DNA of 64,000 nucleotides, taken from contig NZ_KI530762.1 of assembly GCF_000488275.1 (NCBI RefSeq), positions 159,217 to 223,216 of the forward strand, given 5' to 3'. The stretch's first letter is position 1. Every line of letters begins with the position of its first letter. Origin of the DNA: Acinetobacter brisouii CIP 110357 (GTDB lineage Bacteria; Pseudomonadota; Gammaproteobacteria; Pseudomonadales; Moraxellaceae). A program made the position numbers and the translations under genes. The notes beneath the pieces were generated by a model. That model worked only from the letters and a program-made list of their open reading frames with translations. It was not told the DNA's origin and made no database searches. Positions 30,064-39,954 of this stretch are shown piece after piece.

Positions 30064-30094
30064 TTGCTTGCGTATAGGGAGGGTCTTCTATACA
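30064..30094 (+). promoter_or_regulatory. Probable promoter of the initiator tRNA/rimP unit
   Basis: TTGCTT (30064) or TTGCGT (30068) with TATACA at 30089 and a GC-rich discriminator (ATGCGCC), as in stringently controlled stable-RNA promoters. Spacing is not ideal for either -35 choice. Confidence 0.35.
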
Positions 30095-30159
30095 ATGCGC
30101 CAATCGGTTGTAAACTGATAGTTAAAACTTACTTTAAACCAGAAAGTAAGTTATGTTGA

Positions 30160-30236
<77 letters not shown>

Positions 30237-30300
30237 ATCAATAAAGTATGCAACTTTATTGAAGCTAAAGTTAAATTTAGTTAAACTATTGCATCGTTAA

Positions 30301-30377
<77 letters not shown>

Positions 30378-30390
30378 AGATTCTTTCGAG

Positions 30391-30418
30391 AAGGCTCACA
30401 GACAGGTGGGCCTTTTTG
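30391..30418 (+). terminator. Terminator-like hairpin 1 between tRNA and rimP
   Basis: Nine-bp stem AAGGCTCAC/GTGGGCCTT (one T-G pair) with a six-base loop and a T run, 13 bases after the second tRNA. Confidence 0.65.
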
Positions 30419-30447
30419 CACAATGGGCTTTGCTCGTTGTGACAGAT

Positions 30448-30472
30448 GGGGCGAATTAACGCCCTTTTTTAT
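30448..30472 (+). terminator. Terminator-like hairpin 2 between tRNA and rimP
   Basis: GGGCG/CGCCC stem, AATTAA loop, then six T. Together with the hairpin just upstream it probably lowers read-through from the tRNAs into rimP-nusA-infB. Confidence 0.7.
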
Positions 30473-30581
30473 TGGCGATCGTGTAGTGTCGACATCAATT
30501 GGTCAAAAAACCGTGTTTCACTACTAAAGGTTGTATCGGTGGTTCACCGATTGTTGTATTGCACAAAAATGACGAGAGTAC

Positions 30582-31106
30582 ATGAAACTATCAAATAAAA
30601 CCCAAGCGTTACAAGATCTAATCGCACCAGCAGTTCATGCTTGTGGCGTTGACCTTTGGGGAATTGAATTTCTACCTCAAGGTAAGCGTTCTTTATTACG
30701 CATCTATATTGATAAACCAGTCGATGAAAATGCAGAACCTGTCATCAATGAAGATGGTGAAGTTGAGCATGGTCGTGGTGTCGGTGTAGAAGACTGTATC
30801 CGTGTAACCCAGCAGGTCGGTGCAATGCTGGATGTTCATGATCCTATTTCAGGTGAATATGCACTTGAAGTGTCTTCACCAGGTTGGGATCGTCCATTTT
30901 TTCAATTGGCACAACTGCAAGATTATATCGGGCAACAAGTGGCTTTGCGTTTAATCAGTGCTGTTGATAATCGCCGTAAATTTCAGGCAAAACTGGTTGC
31001 GGTGGATTTAGACGCGGAAACCATTCAGGTTGAAGTGGAAAAACAGCAGGTACTGGAAATCGATAGTCATAATATCGACAAAGCAAACTTAGTTTATCAA
31101 GACTAA
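30582..31106 (+). CDS. rimP: Ribosome maturation factor RimP
   Basis: Cytoplasmic protein of 174 residues needed for 30S subunit maturation. The N-terminal alpha/beta domain has [25 protein letters not shown] and the conserved [40 protein letters not shown]; the C-terminal SH3-like domain follows. An acidic insert ([19 protein letters not shown]) sits between the first strands. It is the first protein gene of the rimP-nusA-infB-rbfA operon, 32 bases before nusA. Confidence 0.96.
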   Translation: MKLSNKTQALQDLIAPAVHACGVDLWGIEFLPQGKRSLLRIYIDKPVDENAEPVINEDGEVEHGRGVGVEDCIRVTQQVGAMLDVHDPISGEYALEVSSPGWDRPFFQLAQLQDYIGQQVALRLISAVDNRRKFQAKLVAVDLDAETIQVEVEKQQVLEIDSHNIDKANLVYQD

Positions 31107-31138
31107 ATTATTAAGAAAATCTGAGATATAGGTGACTT

Positions 31139-32623
31139 ATGGGTCGTGAGATTCTTACCGTTGCAGAGACGGTCAGTAATGAAAAAGGTGTAAGCCGCGA
31201 AGCCATCTTTGAAGCACTTGAACAAGCGCTTGTTGCTGCGACTAAGAAAAAATTCTACGAAGGCACAAATTCAGAAGAAGCACGTTTGCGCGTTGAAATT
31301 GACCGTAAAACAGGTGACTATCGCACTTTCCGCCAATGGGAAGTTGTAGCAGACGAAGATCATGAAATGCCTGCTTGCCAAGATGCAATTTCTGATGTTG
31401 ATCCAGCGAAATGGTCAATTGGCGATATTCGTGAGCTTGAAGTTGAATCAATCGAATTTGGTCGTATTGCTGCCCAAATCGCGAAACAAGTGATTGTGCA
31501 AAAAATTCGTGAAGCTGAACGTGCGCTTATTGCTGATGCATATGCCGCTAAAGTTGGTGAGTTGATTTATGGTGAAGTGAAAAAACAAACCAAAGACGGC
31601 TTTATCATTGATTTAGGTGACAACGCAGAAGCATATTTGGCACGCGATCAAATGATTCCAAAGGAAATCTTGCGTCCAAAACAGCGTGTCAATGCGATTC
31701 TTTATGAAGTGAATCGTGAAGGTCGCGGTGCGCAGCTATTATTGTCGCGTTCACATCCTGATATGCTGATTGCTTTAATGAAAAAAGAAATTCCAGAAAT
31801 TTCTGAAGAAATTATTGAAATCAAAGCAGCTGCACGTCAAGCCGGAGTCCGTGCTAAAATTGCAGTGAAAACCAACGACCATCGTATTGACCCAGTGGGT
31901 GCATGTATTGGTATGCGTGGTACGCGTATTCAGGCAGTTCAGTCAGAATTGAATGGCGAGCGTATTGATGTTGTGGTGTGGTCAGATGATCCAGCACAGT
32001 ATATTGCTAGCGCATTGGAACCTGCTGATGTATCAGGCATCGTTATTGATGAAGATGCAAAAACTGCGGATATTATTTTTGCAACCAGTGACCAGTTGGC
32101 ACGTGCTATCGGTTCGCAAGGTCAAAACGTACGTTTAGCGTCTGAATTGACTGGCTTTAAGCTCGATATGATGCTTGAAGATGAATACCGCGCGCGTCAG
32201 CAAAACGAAGCGCAGCAATACCTAGACATGTTTGTAACCCGTCTGGATATTGATGAAGGCCTAGCGATGGCTTTGGTTGAAATGGGCTTTACTTCACTTG
32301 AAGAAATTGCTTATGTGCCTGCAGAAACTTTCGATGAAATCGATTTGGATGAAGACACAGTTACATTGTTGCAATCACGTGCTAAAGAAGCTGCTTTGGC
32401 AGATGCTTTAAAACAGCAAGAAAATGTACAAGAGCCAAGTGAAGAATTATTAAATATGCAAGGTATGACACAAGAGATTGCCTATGCACTTGCCGGTCGT
32501 GGCATTGTGACGATTGATGATTTAGCAGATCAAGCCACCGATGATATCTCTGATATCGAAGGGTTAAATGCCGAAGCTGCAGGTCAATTGATCATGAAAG
32601 CGCGTGAATCATGGTTTAACTAG
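31139..32623 (+). CDS. nusA: Transcription termination/antitermination factor NusA
   Basis: RNA polymerase-binding factor of 494 residues. Domain order is as in E. coli: an N-terminal RNAP-binding domain (to about 130), S1 (GEVKKQTKDGFIIDLGDNAEAYL), two KH domains (VGACIGMRGTRIQAVQSELNGERIDVV; GSQGQNVRLASELTGFKLDM) and two acidic C-terminal repeats, each with helix-hairpin-helix character. The length is standard. In E. coli, NusA affects transcription of its own operon through the leader terminators; the two hairpins before rimP fit that scheme. Confidence 0.97.
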   Translation: MGREILTVAETVSNEKGVSREAIFEALEQALVAATKKKFYEGTNSEEARLRVEIDRKTGDYRTFRQWEVVADEDHEMPACQDAISDVDPAKWSIGDIRELEVESIEFGRIAAQIAKQVIVQKIREAERALIADAYAAKVGELIYGEVKKQTKDGFIIDLGDNAEAYLARDQMIPKEILRPKQRVNAILYEVNREGRGAQLLLSRSHPDMLIALMKKEIPEISEEIIEIKAAARQAGVRAKIAVKTNDHRIDPVGACIGMRGTRIQAVQSELNGERIDVVVWSDDPAQYIASALEPADVSGIVIDEDAKTADIIFATSDQLARAIGSQGQNVRLASELTGFKLDMMLEDEYRARQQNEAQQYLDMFVTRLDIDEGLAMALVEMGFTSLEEIAYVPAETFDEIDLDEDTVTLLQSRAKEAALADALKQQENVQEPSEELLNMQGMTQEIAYALAGRGIVTIDDLADQATDDISDIEGLNAEAAGQLIMKARESWFN

Positions 32624-32633
32624 GAGGTGGTGA

Positions 32634-35327
32634 ATGACGGACAAGTCGATTAAAGAATTGGCGCAAAGTGTAGAGCGTTCAGTTGAAAAACTTCTAGAAC
32701 AAGTTCGTGATGCCGGGCTGCCACAGCGTCGTGCCGACGATATCATTACTACAGAACAGCAAGATACCCTTGTCAGCTATTTGAAGAAAGTTCATGGGCA
32801 GGACAGTGGTAATGCAGGAAAAATCACGTTGAAACGTAAAACAACCAGTACAGCAAAAGTTGCAAGTACCTCAGGTAAAGCGAAAACTATCAATGTAGAA
32901 GTACGTAAAAAACATACTTTTACCAAGCCTGATCCTGAACAGATTAAAGCTGAAGCAAAAGCGAAGCTTGAAGCTGAAACTAAAGCGCGTGCTGAAGCAA
33001 ATGCACAACCACGTGCAGAAGAAACTCGTCGCCAACCTGAAAATAACGCGACAGCAACTTTAGAAGCAATGCGTGCTGCGCATAAGCAAGATAAAGTTGT
33101 GGAAAGCCCTAAAACTGCGGTTGTGGTGAAAAAGCGTGGCGGTGGTACATTGAAACCATTACCAAAACCAGCAGAAACACTCGAACAGAAAAAAGCACGT
33201 GAAGCTCAAGCTGCACAGCTGAAAGCGACCGAAGAAGCAGCACGCCGTAAAGCTGCAGAAGAAGCACAACAGCGTACACTTGAACAGATGCGTAAAATGG
33301 CATCTAAGTATTCAACTGACGAAGCAGCTACAACTATTCGTGTAATTGATGATGCTCCACTTGCCGCTGGTCTTGTTGGTCAGGCATATGAAGATTCGTT
33401 TGCTAAAGAAGACCGCGAAATTAAACGTGGTGGCAATACCAAAGATACGCGTAGCCAAAAGAAAGGTGGACGCAATCAGGAAGAACAAAACTTCCAGAAA
33501 GCACATCATAAACGCGGTTTGAAATTGAGCCAGTCAAATAAACACGGCTTTGAAAAACCAGTTAAAAAACAAGTCTATGATGTTGAAATTGGTTCAACAG
33601 TTGTAGTTGCTGACCTTGCACAGAAAATGGCTGTAAAAGTGCGCGAAGTGATTAAAACACTCATGAAAATGGGTGAATTAGTAACTCAAGACCAATCGAT
33701 TGAGCAAGATACTGCTGCACTTGTTGTTGAAGAAATGGGGCATAACCCGATTCTTGTGTCGGATACTCAGGCCGAAGACAACTTACTTGAAGCGGCCGAG
33801 CAAAAACGTGGTGAACTCAGCACTCGTCCACCTGTTGTGACGATTATGGGTCACGTTGACCATGGTAAAACCTCATTGCTTGACCGTATTCGCCGTTCAA
33901 AAGTGGCTGCGGGCGAAGCAGGCGGTATTACTCAGCACATTGGTGCTTACCATGTGGAAACACAAAAAGGTATTATTACTTTCCTAGATACTCCGGGACA
34001 CGCAGCGTTTACTGCAATGCGTTCACGTGGTGCGAAAGCGACTGATATCGTGGTATTGGTTGTTGCAGCAGATGATGGTGTTATGCCACAAACTGCAGAA
34101 GCGATTGACCATGCTCGTGCAGCAGGTACGCCAATTATTGTTGCGATCAACAAAATGGATAAAGAATCTGCTGATCCAGATCGCGTATTGAATGAATTGA
34201 CCACCAAAGAAATCGTACCTGAACAATGGGGCGGTGACGTTCCAGTTGCATTGGTTTCAGCACATTCGGGTCAAGGTATTGATGAACTTCTTGACTTGAT
34301 CCTGATTCAGGCTGAAATGCTAGAACTTCAAGCCTCTGAAGAAGGTGCTGCGCAAGGTGTTGTCATTGAAGCACGTGTTGACAAAGGTCGCGGTGCAGTG
34401 ACTTCAATCTTGGTACAAAACGGTACATTGAATGTAGGTGACTTGGTTCTTGCAGGTTCATCTTATGGTCGTGTACGTGCCATGTCAGACGAAAATGGTC
34501 AGCCAATCAAATCTGCAGGTCCTTCTATTCCAGTGGAAATCTTGGGTCTTCCAGATGCGCCAATGGCAGGTGACGAAGTTCTTGTTGTTAACGATGAGAA
34601 AAAAGCACGTGAAGTGGCTGATGCGCGCGCAGACCGTGAGCGTCAAAAACGTATTGAACGTCAAAGTGCAATGCGTCTTGAAAATATCATGGCGTCTATG
34701 GGCAAGAAAGATGTACCAACTGTTAACGTGGTGCTTAAAACTGACGTTCGCGGTACATTAGAAGCCTTGAATGCAGCATTGACTGAATTGTCAATGGACG
34801 AAGTACGAGTTCGTATCATCAGCTCTGGTGTTGGTGCAATTACTGAATCAGACGTAACTTTGGCAGAATCTTCTGAAGCGGTACTGCTTGGCTTTAACGT
34901 TCGTGCTGATGCAACTGCACGTCAGAAAGCTGATCAAGACGGTATCGATATTCGTTACTACAGCGTGATCTATGAATTGATCGATGACGTAAAAGATGCC
35001 ATGAGCGGTAAATTGGCACCTGAACATCGTGAAACCATCTTGGGTATCGCACAGGTTCGTGAAGTGTTCCGTTCAAGCAAGTTCGGTGCAGCTGCGGGCT
35101 GTATGGTAATGGAAGGTGTAATTCACCGTAACAAACCAATTCGTGTCTTGCGTGATGATGTCGTGGTATTCCAAGGCGAACTTGAATCTCTACGTCGTTA
35201 TAAAGATGTGGTTGAAGAAGTTCGTGCTGGTATGGAATGTGGTCTTGCCGTAAAAGGTTATAAAGACATCAAACCACTCGACAAGATCGAAGTGTATGAT
35301 GTTCAAATTGTGAAACGGAGTCTTTAA
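32634..35327 (+). CDS. infB: Translation initiation factor IF-2
   Basis: GTPase of 897 residues that places initiator tRNA on the 30S subunit. A long Ala/Lys/Glu-rich N-terminal region (about 80-230) precedes the G domain with [12 protein letters not shown] (G1), DTPGH (G3) and [12 protein letters not shown] (G4), then domain II and the tRNA-binding C-terminal domains. AGGAGG overlaps the nusA stop and serves the ATG at 32634. Internal ATG starts that make shorter IF-2 forms are possible but not assigned. Two initiator tRNA genes lie in the same cluster. Confidence 0.97.
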   Translation: MTDKSIKELAQSVERSVEKLLEQVRDAGLPQRRADDIITTEQQDTLVSYLKKVHGQDSGNAGKITLKRKTTSTAKVASTSGKAKTINVEVRKKHTFTKPDPEQIKAEAKAKLEAETKARAEANAQPRAEETRRQPENNATATLEAMRAAHKQDKVVESPKTAVVVKKRGGGTLKPLPKPAETLEQKKAREAQAAQLKATEEAARRKAAEEAQQRTLEQMRKMASKYSTDEAATTIRVIDDAPLAAGLVGQAYEDSFAKEDREIKRGGNTKDTRSQKKGGRNQEEQNFQKAHHKRGLKLSQSNKHGFEKPVKKQVYDVEIGSTVVVADLAQKMAVKVREVIKTLMKMGELVTQDQSIEQDTAALVVEEMGHNPILVSDTQAEDNLLEAAEQKRGELSTRPPVVTIMGHVDHGKTSLLDRIRRSKVAAGEAGGITQHIGAYHVETQKGIITFLDTPGHAAFTAMRSRGAKATDIVVLVVAADDGVMPQTAEAIDHARAAGTPIIVAINKMDKESADPDRVLNELTTKEIVPEQWGGDVPVALVSAHSGQGIDELLDLILIQAEMLELQASEEGAAQGVVIEARVDKGRGAVTSILVQNGTLNVGDLVLAGSSYGRVRAMSDENGQPIKSAGPSIPVEILGLPDAPMAGDEVLVVNDEKKAREVADARADRERQKRIERQSAMRLENIMASMGKKDVPTVNVVLKTDVRGTLEALNAALTELSMDEVRVRIISSGVGAITESDVTLAESSEAVLLGFNVRADATARQKADQDGIDIRYYSVIYELIDDVKDAMSGKLAPEHRETILGIAQVREVFRSSKFGAAAGCMVMEGVIHRNKPIRVLRDDVVVFQGELESLRRYKDVVEEVRAGMECGLAVKGYKDIKPLDKIEVYDVQIVKRSL

Positions 35328-35719
35328 TGGCGGGTAGTCAACGTCTGAAGCGTATGGCAGATTCAGTACAACGTGAGTTGTCTGGGCTTATCCGTCAGGA
35401 GCTGAAAGATCCACGCTTAGGTGGTTATGTGACCATCTCCGCGGTGAAAGTCAGTGCAGACATGGGTTATGCTGAAGTTTATGTCACTGTAATGGGACGT
35501 GAGCTTGGTGATGAGCAAAGTGAAGCAGCAAATAAAGAAACTTTAGACGTATTAAATAAAGCTTCTGGTTTCTTGCGTCATGAGTTGAGTCGTCGTATCA
35601 AGACACGTATTACGCCAAGATTGCGTTTCCACTATGACAAAACTAATGCTTATGGTAACTATATGTTTGGCCTGATCGCTGAGGCAGTCAAAGACTTGCC
35701 TGAGCAAGACAAAGAATAA
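35327..35719 (+). CDS. rbfA: Ribosome-binding factor A
   Basis: Small KH-fold protein of 130 residues that binds the 30S subunit during 16S rRNA maturation and cold adaptation. Family motifs are RLKRMADSVQRELSGLIRQELKDPRLG at the start and KASGFLRHELSRRIKTRITPRLRFHYD in the second half. It overlaps the infB stop by one base and ends the operon. Confidence 0.96.
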   Translation: MAGSQRLKRMADSVQRELSGLIRQELKDPRLGGYVTISAVKVSADMGYAEVYVTVMGRELGDEQSEAANKETLDVLNKASGFLRHELSRRIKTRITPRLRFHYDKTNAYGNYMFGLIAEAVKDLPEQDKE

Positions 35720-35721
35720 AG

Positions 35722-35749
35722 AAAAAGCCACCTTCGGGTGGCTTTTTTT
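35722..35749 (+). terminator. Terminator of the rimP-nusA-infB-rbfA operon
   Basis: Stem AAAAAGCCACC/GGTGGCTTTTT with TTCG loop and seven T, a few bases after the rbfA stop. Confidence 0.92.
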
Positions 35750-36008
35750 ATGTGTATTTCTATGTGCATATTCATATGTTTTGTTTCAGCGATGATTTGT
35801 CGATTTTGTGAATGTTTGGGCATTCTTATTAATTTGATCTAATCGAAATCGTGGAGCACTGGTTAAGGAATAGGTGTAAAGTGTGACGGTACACGTAAAA
35901 GTCGTTGCTGTGTGCTGAATACTGGAACAACTTGGTATAAGTTTATGATTTATATTAAATAAAGCAACCGATTTTGTATAAGTTGTATTTTTTTAATTTT
36001 AGGAAATG

Positions 36009-36362
36009 TTAAAAATCATACTCATGGCGTAGATAAACCCATCCCCAATTTCCACGCTTATCTACAATAGCTTCAGAAGATGGAATTATTTCTAAAGTAA
36101 GTAAAAAATAGGTTACTTCATTATAAATATCTGCCAAAACTTCTGTATTAGCTATATTCATTTCCTCCTCTTCTTCTTCTGATAATTTGCTATCAAAAAA
36201 TATTATTGTCTCAATAATTTTACTTTTATGATCATAATTAAATGTTATGCCACGCATTTTTTTGCTAGCTCGACCAAGTAAACTATAAAAAGTTGAGGCT
36301 TTTACTCGTTGAAATAGAGGAAGATTTTTTTCTCTGTTAATTTGGATCTCATCTATTAACAT
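36009..36362 (-). CDS. Orphan immunity-like protein (polymorphic toxin/CDI immunity family)
   Basis: Acidic cytoplasmic protein of 117 residues in AT-rich DNA. IETIIFFDSKLSEEEEEEMNIANTEVLADI and the closing GNWGWVYLRHEYDF match a pattern I know from small proteins annotated as immunity proteins of contact-dependent or other polymorphic toxins (FYFDGEISEEDEE...TEVIADF... WVYLRRE). No toxin gene lies beside it, so it would be an orphan. There is no signal peptide or membrane helix. The neighbours (rbfA and mrp) are core genes, so it looks like a small insertion. The family link is from memory of the motif, not from a search. Confidence 0.5.
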   Translation of the reverse strand: MLIDEIQINREKNLPLFQRVKASTFYSLLGRASKKMRGITFNYDHKSKIIETIIFFDSKLSEEEEEEMNIANTEVLADIYNEVTYFLLTLEIIPSSEAIVDKRGNWGWVYLRHEYDF

Positions 36363-36483
36363 TTATGAATTTCCTTAAAAATATAGCTATTATTTAGCAT
36401 AATTTGCGTTATGTGAAATGCGCCTTAATATATTATTATTTTTCAATTTTTTAAATTTCGACTGACTTAAAAATAGTGATTAG

Positions 36484-36522
36484 AAACAAAGTACTCTCTC
36501 CATCAGAAAGATAAAGAGAGTA
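36484..36522 (-). terminator. Weak terminator after the mrp operon
   Basis: Stem TACTCTCT/AGAGAGTA with a 15-base loop. On the minus strand it is followed by CTTTGTTTC, 20 bases after the mrpG stop. The tail is not a clean T run. Confidence 0.4.
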
Positions 36523-36542
36523 TTAACTGTGATAAAAGAAGC

Positions 36543-36950
36543 TTATTCATCAGGCGTTTGGTTAAAGCGTTTTTCACGCTTTTGCGCTTGACGCTGCAAA
36601 CGGTAACGATCCCAAGGCAAAGGACGTTCTATCGCTTCAGGAACATCGCCACTTAAAGAACGTAGCTTTAAATGCAGTGCCGCCTGTGCCATTAAATTTG
36701 CAGATACAGGTGCAGTAATAAACGCCAGTAAGGTAATGAGCAATTCGGCAAAACCAAAATGTCCCTGAAATGCCCAGTAGATCATGGCTGCAATCAGAAA
36801 GCTGCCCAAACCGAGCGTACTGGATTTGGTCGGTGCATGTAAACGGGTAAATAAATCGGGTAGGCGAATCATGCCAATACCGCCCACCAGCATAAAAAAG
36901 CTACCGACTAGTAGGAAAAACGACACCAAGATTTCCATCAATAATTGCAT
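36543..36950 (-). CDS. mrpG: Na+/H+ antiporter subunit MrpG
   Basis: Membrane protein of 135 residues with three helices and the MrpG motif GGIGMIRLPDLFTRLHAPTKSSTLGLGSFLIA. It is the last subunit of the Mrp (Mnh/Pha) cation/proton antiporter, which works only as a complete complex. The C-terminal tail (about 40 residues) is basic and hydrophilic. It lies 15 bases after mrpF on the same strand. Confidence 0.93.
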   Translation of the reverse strand: MQLLMEILVSFFLLVGSFFMLVGGIGMIRLPDLFTRLHAPTKSSTLGLGSFLIAAMIYWAFQGHFGFAELLITLLAFITAPVSANLMAQAALHLKLRSLSGDVPEAIERPLPWDRYRLQRQAQKREKRFNQTPDE

Positions 36951-36965
36951 GTTTGATTCTCCTGC

Positions 36966-37241
36966 TTAGTCGATCACATGGCCTGTTGTGAAGTAACGTG
37001 CCAAAGCAACAGTTGACACAAAACCCAGCATGGCAATCAGAAGTGCACCTTCAAATAGTTGCGTGGTTGCCCAGTACACACCCAGCACGATCACAAGACC
37101 TGTAGCATTGAGAAACAGGGTATCTAGCGCCAGCAGGCGGTCAACAATCGAAGGACCAAATACCAAACGCACCAGACATAACAACATGGAAATACAGATC
37201 ATGACTAAGCAAATGCCCAATACATACGGCAAAATCATCAT
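36966..37241 (-). CDS. mrpF: Na+/H+ antiporter subunit MrpF
   Basis: Membrane protein of 91 residues with three helices. LVRLVFGPSIVDRLLALDTLFLNATGLVIVLG is the family stretch, with a conserved Asp in the second helix region. It overlaps mrpE by 4 bases. Confidence 0.93.
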   Translation of the reverse strand: MMILPYVLGICLVMICISMLLCLVRLVFGPSIVDRLLALDTLFLNATGLVIVLGVYWATTQLFEGALLIAMLGFVSTVALARYFTTGHVID

Positions 37242-37759
37242 GGTGTTTCTCCTTGTTTAGCTTGGAAAATTTTCAGCAAAGGTGCTTCATAGCGCTGTTT
37301 GATCTGATCAATTTCGGCTTGGGGATCGCTGCAACTGAGTGCATGCACCAAAATGTCCCCACGTTCCTGATCAATCCCTGCGCTGACTGTACCAGGTGTC
37401 GTGGTAATAATCATTGCCAGTAAGGAGTTGACCTGTTCATGCTGAGAGTCGAGCGGAACACGGAACCATTTGGGTTGTAATTTGTCCGTTGAGCCAAGTA
37501 CCAGTTTTGCGACTACAAAATTCGCGACAATGACATCGTAAAGCACCACAAAAAACAGTCGAATAGCTTGTTTTGAGTCGATATGGGGGGTGCTGGTAAT
37601 AAAATGCTGTAGCAGTTTGGGAATCAACACGGCCAGTAGTGCTGCCATGAGTAAGTCTGAAGCATCTAAACTATGCGACAGCATGAGCCAAGATAGCCCG
37701 ACCATGACTGAAACAAAAGGGTGGGGCAAGCAGCGATCAATCCAAAAGAATTTTGTCAT
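37238..37759 (-). CDS. mrpE: Na+/H+ antiporter subunit MrpE
   Basis: Membrane protein of 173 residues. Hydrophobic helices at the N terminus are followed by the cytoplasmic domain with NSLLAMIITTTPGTVSAGIDQERGDILVHAL, typical of MrpE/MnhE. The operon gap to mrpD is 2 bases, and it overlaps mrpF by 4. Confidence 0.93.
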   Translation of the reverse strand: MTKFFWIDRCLPHPFVSVMVGLSWLMLSHSLDASDLLMAALLAVLIPKLLQHFITSTPHIDSKQAIRLFFVVLYDVIVANFVVAKLVLGSTDKLQPKWFRVPLDSQHEQVNSLLAMIITTTPGTVSAGIDQERGDILVHALSCSDPQAEIDQIKQRYEAPLLKIFQAKQGETP

Positions 37760-37761
37760 AC

Positions 37762-39582
37762 TTAGCGCTCCACAGACTGTAGTTTCAATTGTTCATGATC
37801 AGGCGTGTCGGGTACATCATGAAGGTTGTTCAGCTGGTCATGAATCTGTTGTTGCTTGTAAGGTGAAATATGTTCGCCATGTAGTGTATTCGGGTGAATG
37901 ATGGCAGGAATCAGATGGGCGTTAGCATCGGGGTTTTCACCGCCATATTTGGTTTCGGGAATATATTCAGGATCAAAAGGTTGGGTGCTGATATATTGCC
38001 CATCTTGATCACGTTGCAAAATATGCTGTTGATACAGACTTTGTTGCTCCAGTTGCAGGCTGGCCGCACTTAAATAACGTTGTACAGGTTGTGCCGCAGC
38101 AACGTATGCTACCAATATCAACAGTAGCAGATACAGCGCTATCGCATTACCTTTTGGTGCAATTGCAGGCAGCGCCTGATAATTTCGATAAGCTTGAGTT
38201 GCTGGATTATCCTCAGGTTCGCTCGATTGCCAAAATAAAATCAACCCGACACGAATAAACGCCACAATGCTGAGTAAACTCACGACCAAGATGCCAGCAA
38301 TAATCTCGAGTTGCCATGGGTGCTGCTGAACAGCATGTAAAATAAACACCTTACCCAAAAAACCGCTAAATGGCGGTAAGCCTGCCATCATCAATGCAAT
38401 AATAAAAAAGCAGATCGACAGCAACTTTTCCTGTTTCATGCGCGGTGCAACTTTCAGGTGGTCTTTAAATTCACCACGCTGCGCGGTAATCCAGCCACAA
38501 AGTAAATAAAATGCTGCACCAATGATGGTGCTATGAAACAGATAATATAAACCTGCCGCCCATGCTTCTGTACGGTGTAGGCCAATCGCAATACAGATCG
38601 TACCCAGCGATGATAAAATCATAAAGCCGACAAAACGCCGTAACCGCAAAGCCCCAATCGCGCCAATCACACCATACAGTGAACTGAGCAATCCCAAAAT
38701 TAACAAGATATCAAACAGGGAGTGATCATGGTCATTGAGGAAAATCACCGAGTTGACCCGCAAAATTGCATATAAGCCAACTTTGGTCATCACAGTGAAA
38801 ATTGCAGCGACAGGGGTGCTGGCAACTGCATAGGTTTTAGGCAACCAAAAGCCCAAAGGCAAAACTGCTGCCTTAATCGCAAACACAGTAAATAAAAGAT
38901 AACCCCCTGCTTGAGCCAGCGCTGCCTGATCGGGGGCGAGTGTTGGAAATAAACGTGCGACATCTGCCATGTTCAGGCTGCCAACACTGGCATAAATCAG
39001 CCCAAGCCCAATCAAAAATAGAGCACTGGCGAGCAGGTTAATCACCACGTAGTGAATGCCCAATTGAAAGCGCGCCTTGCCTTGCCCATGAATTAGCAAA
39101 ACATACGATGCCATCAGCAGGATTTCAAAAAATACAAACAGGTTAAATAAGTCGGCAGTCAAAAATGCACCGCATAACCCCATCAATAAAAACTGGAACA
39201 GTGCATGAAAATAGCGCCCGCGTGCATCCCATCCCTGACTGGCATACGCAATAATCGGTAGGGCAAGCGTATAGGTCAGGAGCAGCATAAATGCTGAAAG
39301 TCGGTCGAGCACGAGGACAATACCAAAAGGTGCTGACCATTCGCTGAGTTGATAGACACTGATTTGCCCTGAACTTGCATGCACAAAATAGCTGATCGCA
39401 GTGATGAAACCCAAAGCAGTCGCTACAATACTGAGTCCACGTCGCCATGTCTGACGATGATCTTGCGCCAGTTGCCCTGCACCAGGATTGCCTAAAAGCA
39501 GGAGAATAAAGCCTGTAAATGCAGGAATGAGAATACTAAAAATAGGCGTATGTTGTTGCCAAAAATTAAACCATGTCATCAT
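37762..39582 (-). CDS. mrpD: Na+/H+ antiporter subunit MrpD
   Basis: NuoN/NuoM-like antiporter module of 606 residues with about 14 helices. The conserved Glu/Lys region (FLTADLFNLFVFFEILLMASYVLL), PLGFWLPKTYAVASTPVAAIFTVMTKVG and GLPPFSGFLGKVFI are present. After the last helix (about residue 500) comes a hydrophilic tail of roughly 100 residues rich in Gln, His, Asp and Pro (QHILQRDQDGQYISTQPFDP...). This makes it longer than the usual MrpD of about 500 residues. It overlaps mrpC by 4 bases. Confidence 0.94.
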   Translation of the reverse strand: MMTWFNFWQQHTPIFSILIPAFTGFILLLLGNPGAGQLAQDHRQTWRRGLSIVATALGFITAISYFVHASSGQISVYQLSEWSAPFGIVLVLDRLSAFMLLLTYTLALPIIAYASQGWDARGRYFHALFQFLLMGLCGAFLTADLFNLFVFFEILLMASYVLLIHGQGKARFQLGIHYVVINLLASALFLIGLGLIYASVGSLNMADVARLFPTLAPDQAALAQAGGYLLFTVFAIKAAVLPLGFWLPKTYAVASTPVAAIFTVMTKVGLYAILRVNSVIFLNDHDHSLFDILLILGLLSSLYGVIGAIGALRLRRFVGFMILSSLGTICIAIGLHRTEAWAAGLYYLFHSTIIGAAFYLLCGWITAQRGEFKDHLKVAPRMKQEKLLSICFFIIALMMAGLPPFSGFLGKVFILHAVQQHPWQLEIIAGILVVSLLSIVAFIRVGLILFWQSSEPEDNPATQAYRNYQALPAIAPKGNAIALYLLLLILVAYVAAAQPVQRYLSAASLQLEQQSLYQQHILQRDQDGQYISTQPFDPEYIPETKYGGENPDANAHLIPAIIHPNTLHGEHISPYKQQQIHDQLNNLHDVPDTPDHEQLKLQSVER

Positions 39583-39950
39583 GATGCTTTATCCTCACTC
39601 GGGTCATCAGGTAACTCGGTAATTTCTTTGGAATCGACATGATCCGTCCCTGACTCATAGCGACTGCGTAGCGCCAATTGCACAATAAATGCAGTTGTGG
39701 CAAAACCAATCACAATTGCGGTGAGTACCAGTGCTTGAGGTAAGGGGTCTGTCACATGTGTAGTTCTGGTCAAGATTGCAGGTGCATTGACCTGAATCCG
39801 ACCTGTGGCAAATAAAAATAGGTTCACGGCATAGCCAATCATGGCAAGACCCAGCACCACGGGAAAGGTACGTGCCCGTAGCAATAAATACACACCTGTT
39901 GCAACCAGTAGTCCTATTCCTGAAGCTAACAGTAATTCTAAGCTAATCAT
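39579..39950 (-). CDS. mrpC: Na+/H+ antiporter subunit MrpC
   Basis: NuoK-like membrane protein of 123 residues with three helices (GIGLLVATGVYLLLRARTFPVVLGLAMIGYAVNLFLF and PLPQALVLTAIVIGFATTAFIVQLAL). The frame is open further upstream (to 40001), but the ATG at 39950 has AAAGGAG upstream and fits the family start, leaving a 4-base gap to mrpA. The cytoplasmic tail is acidic. Confidence 0.93.
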   Translation of the reverse strand: MISLELLLASGIGLLVATGVYLLLRARTFPVVLGLAMIGYAVNLFLFATGRIQVNAPAILTRTTHVTDPLPQALVLTAIVIGFATTAFIVQLALRSRYESGTDHVDSKEITELPDDPSEDKAS

Positions 39951-39954
39951 TGTC

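Larger units (their letters stand above)
29692..30159. other. Non-coding stretch between GT4 gene and initiator tRNAs
   Basis: It contains a minus-strand terminator-like hairpin near 29750 and the tRNA promoter region near 30064-30100. An open frame of 101 codons on the minus strand (29790-30095) has a Cys-rich, motif-free product and no good ribosome binding site; I take it as chance. Nothing else is recognised. Confidence 0.55.

Noticed and set aside
29790..30095. Minus-strand open frame of 101 codons upstream of the initiator tRNAs
   Set aside because: No ribosome binding site, no motif, Cys-rich chance-like composition, and it overlaps the tRNA promoter region.
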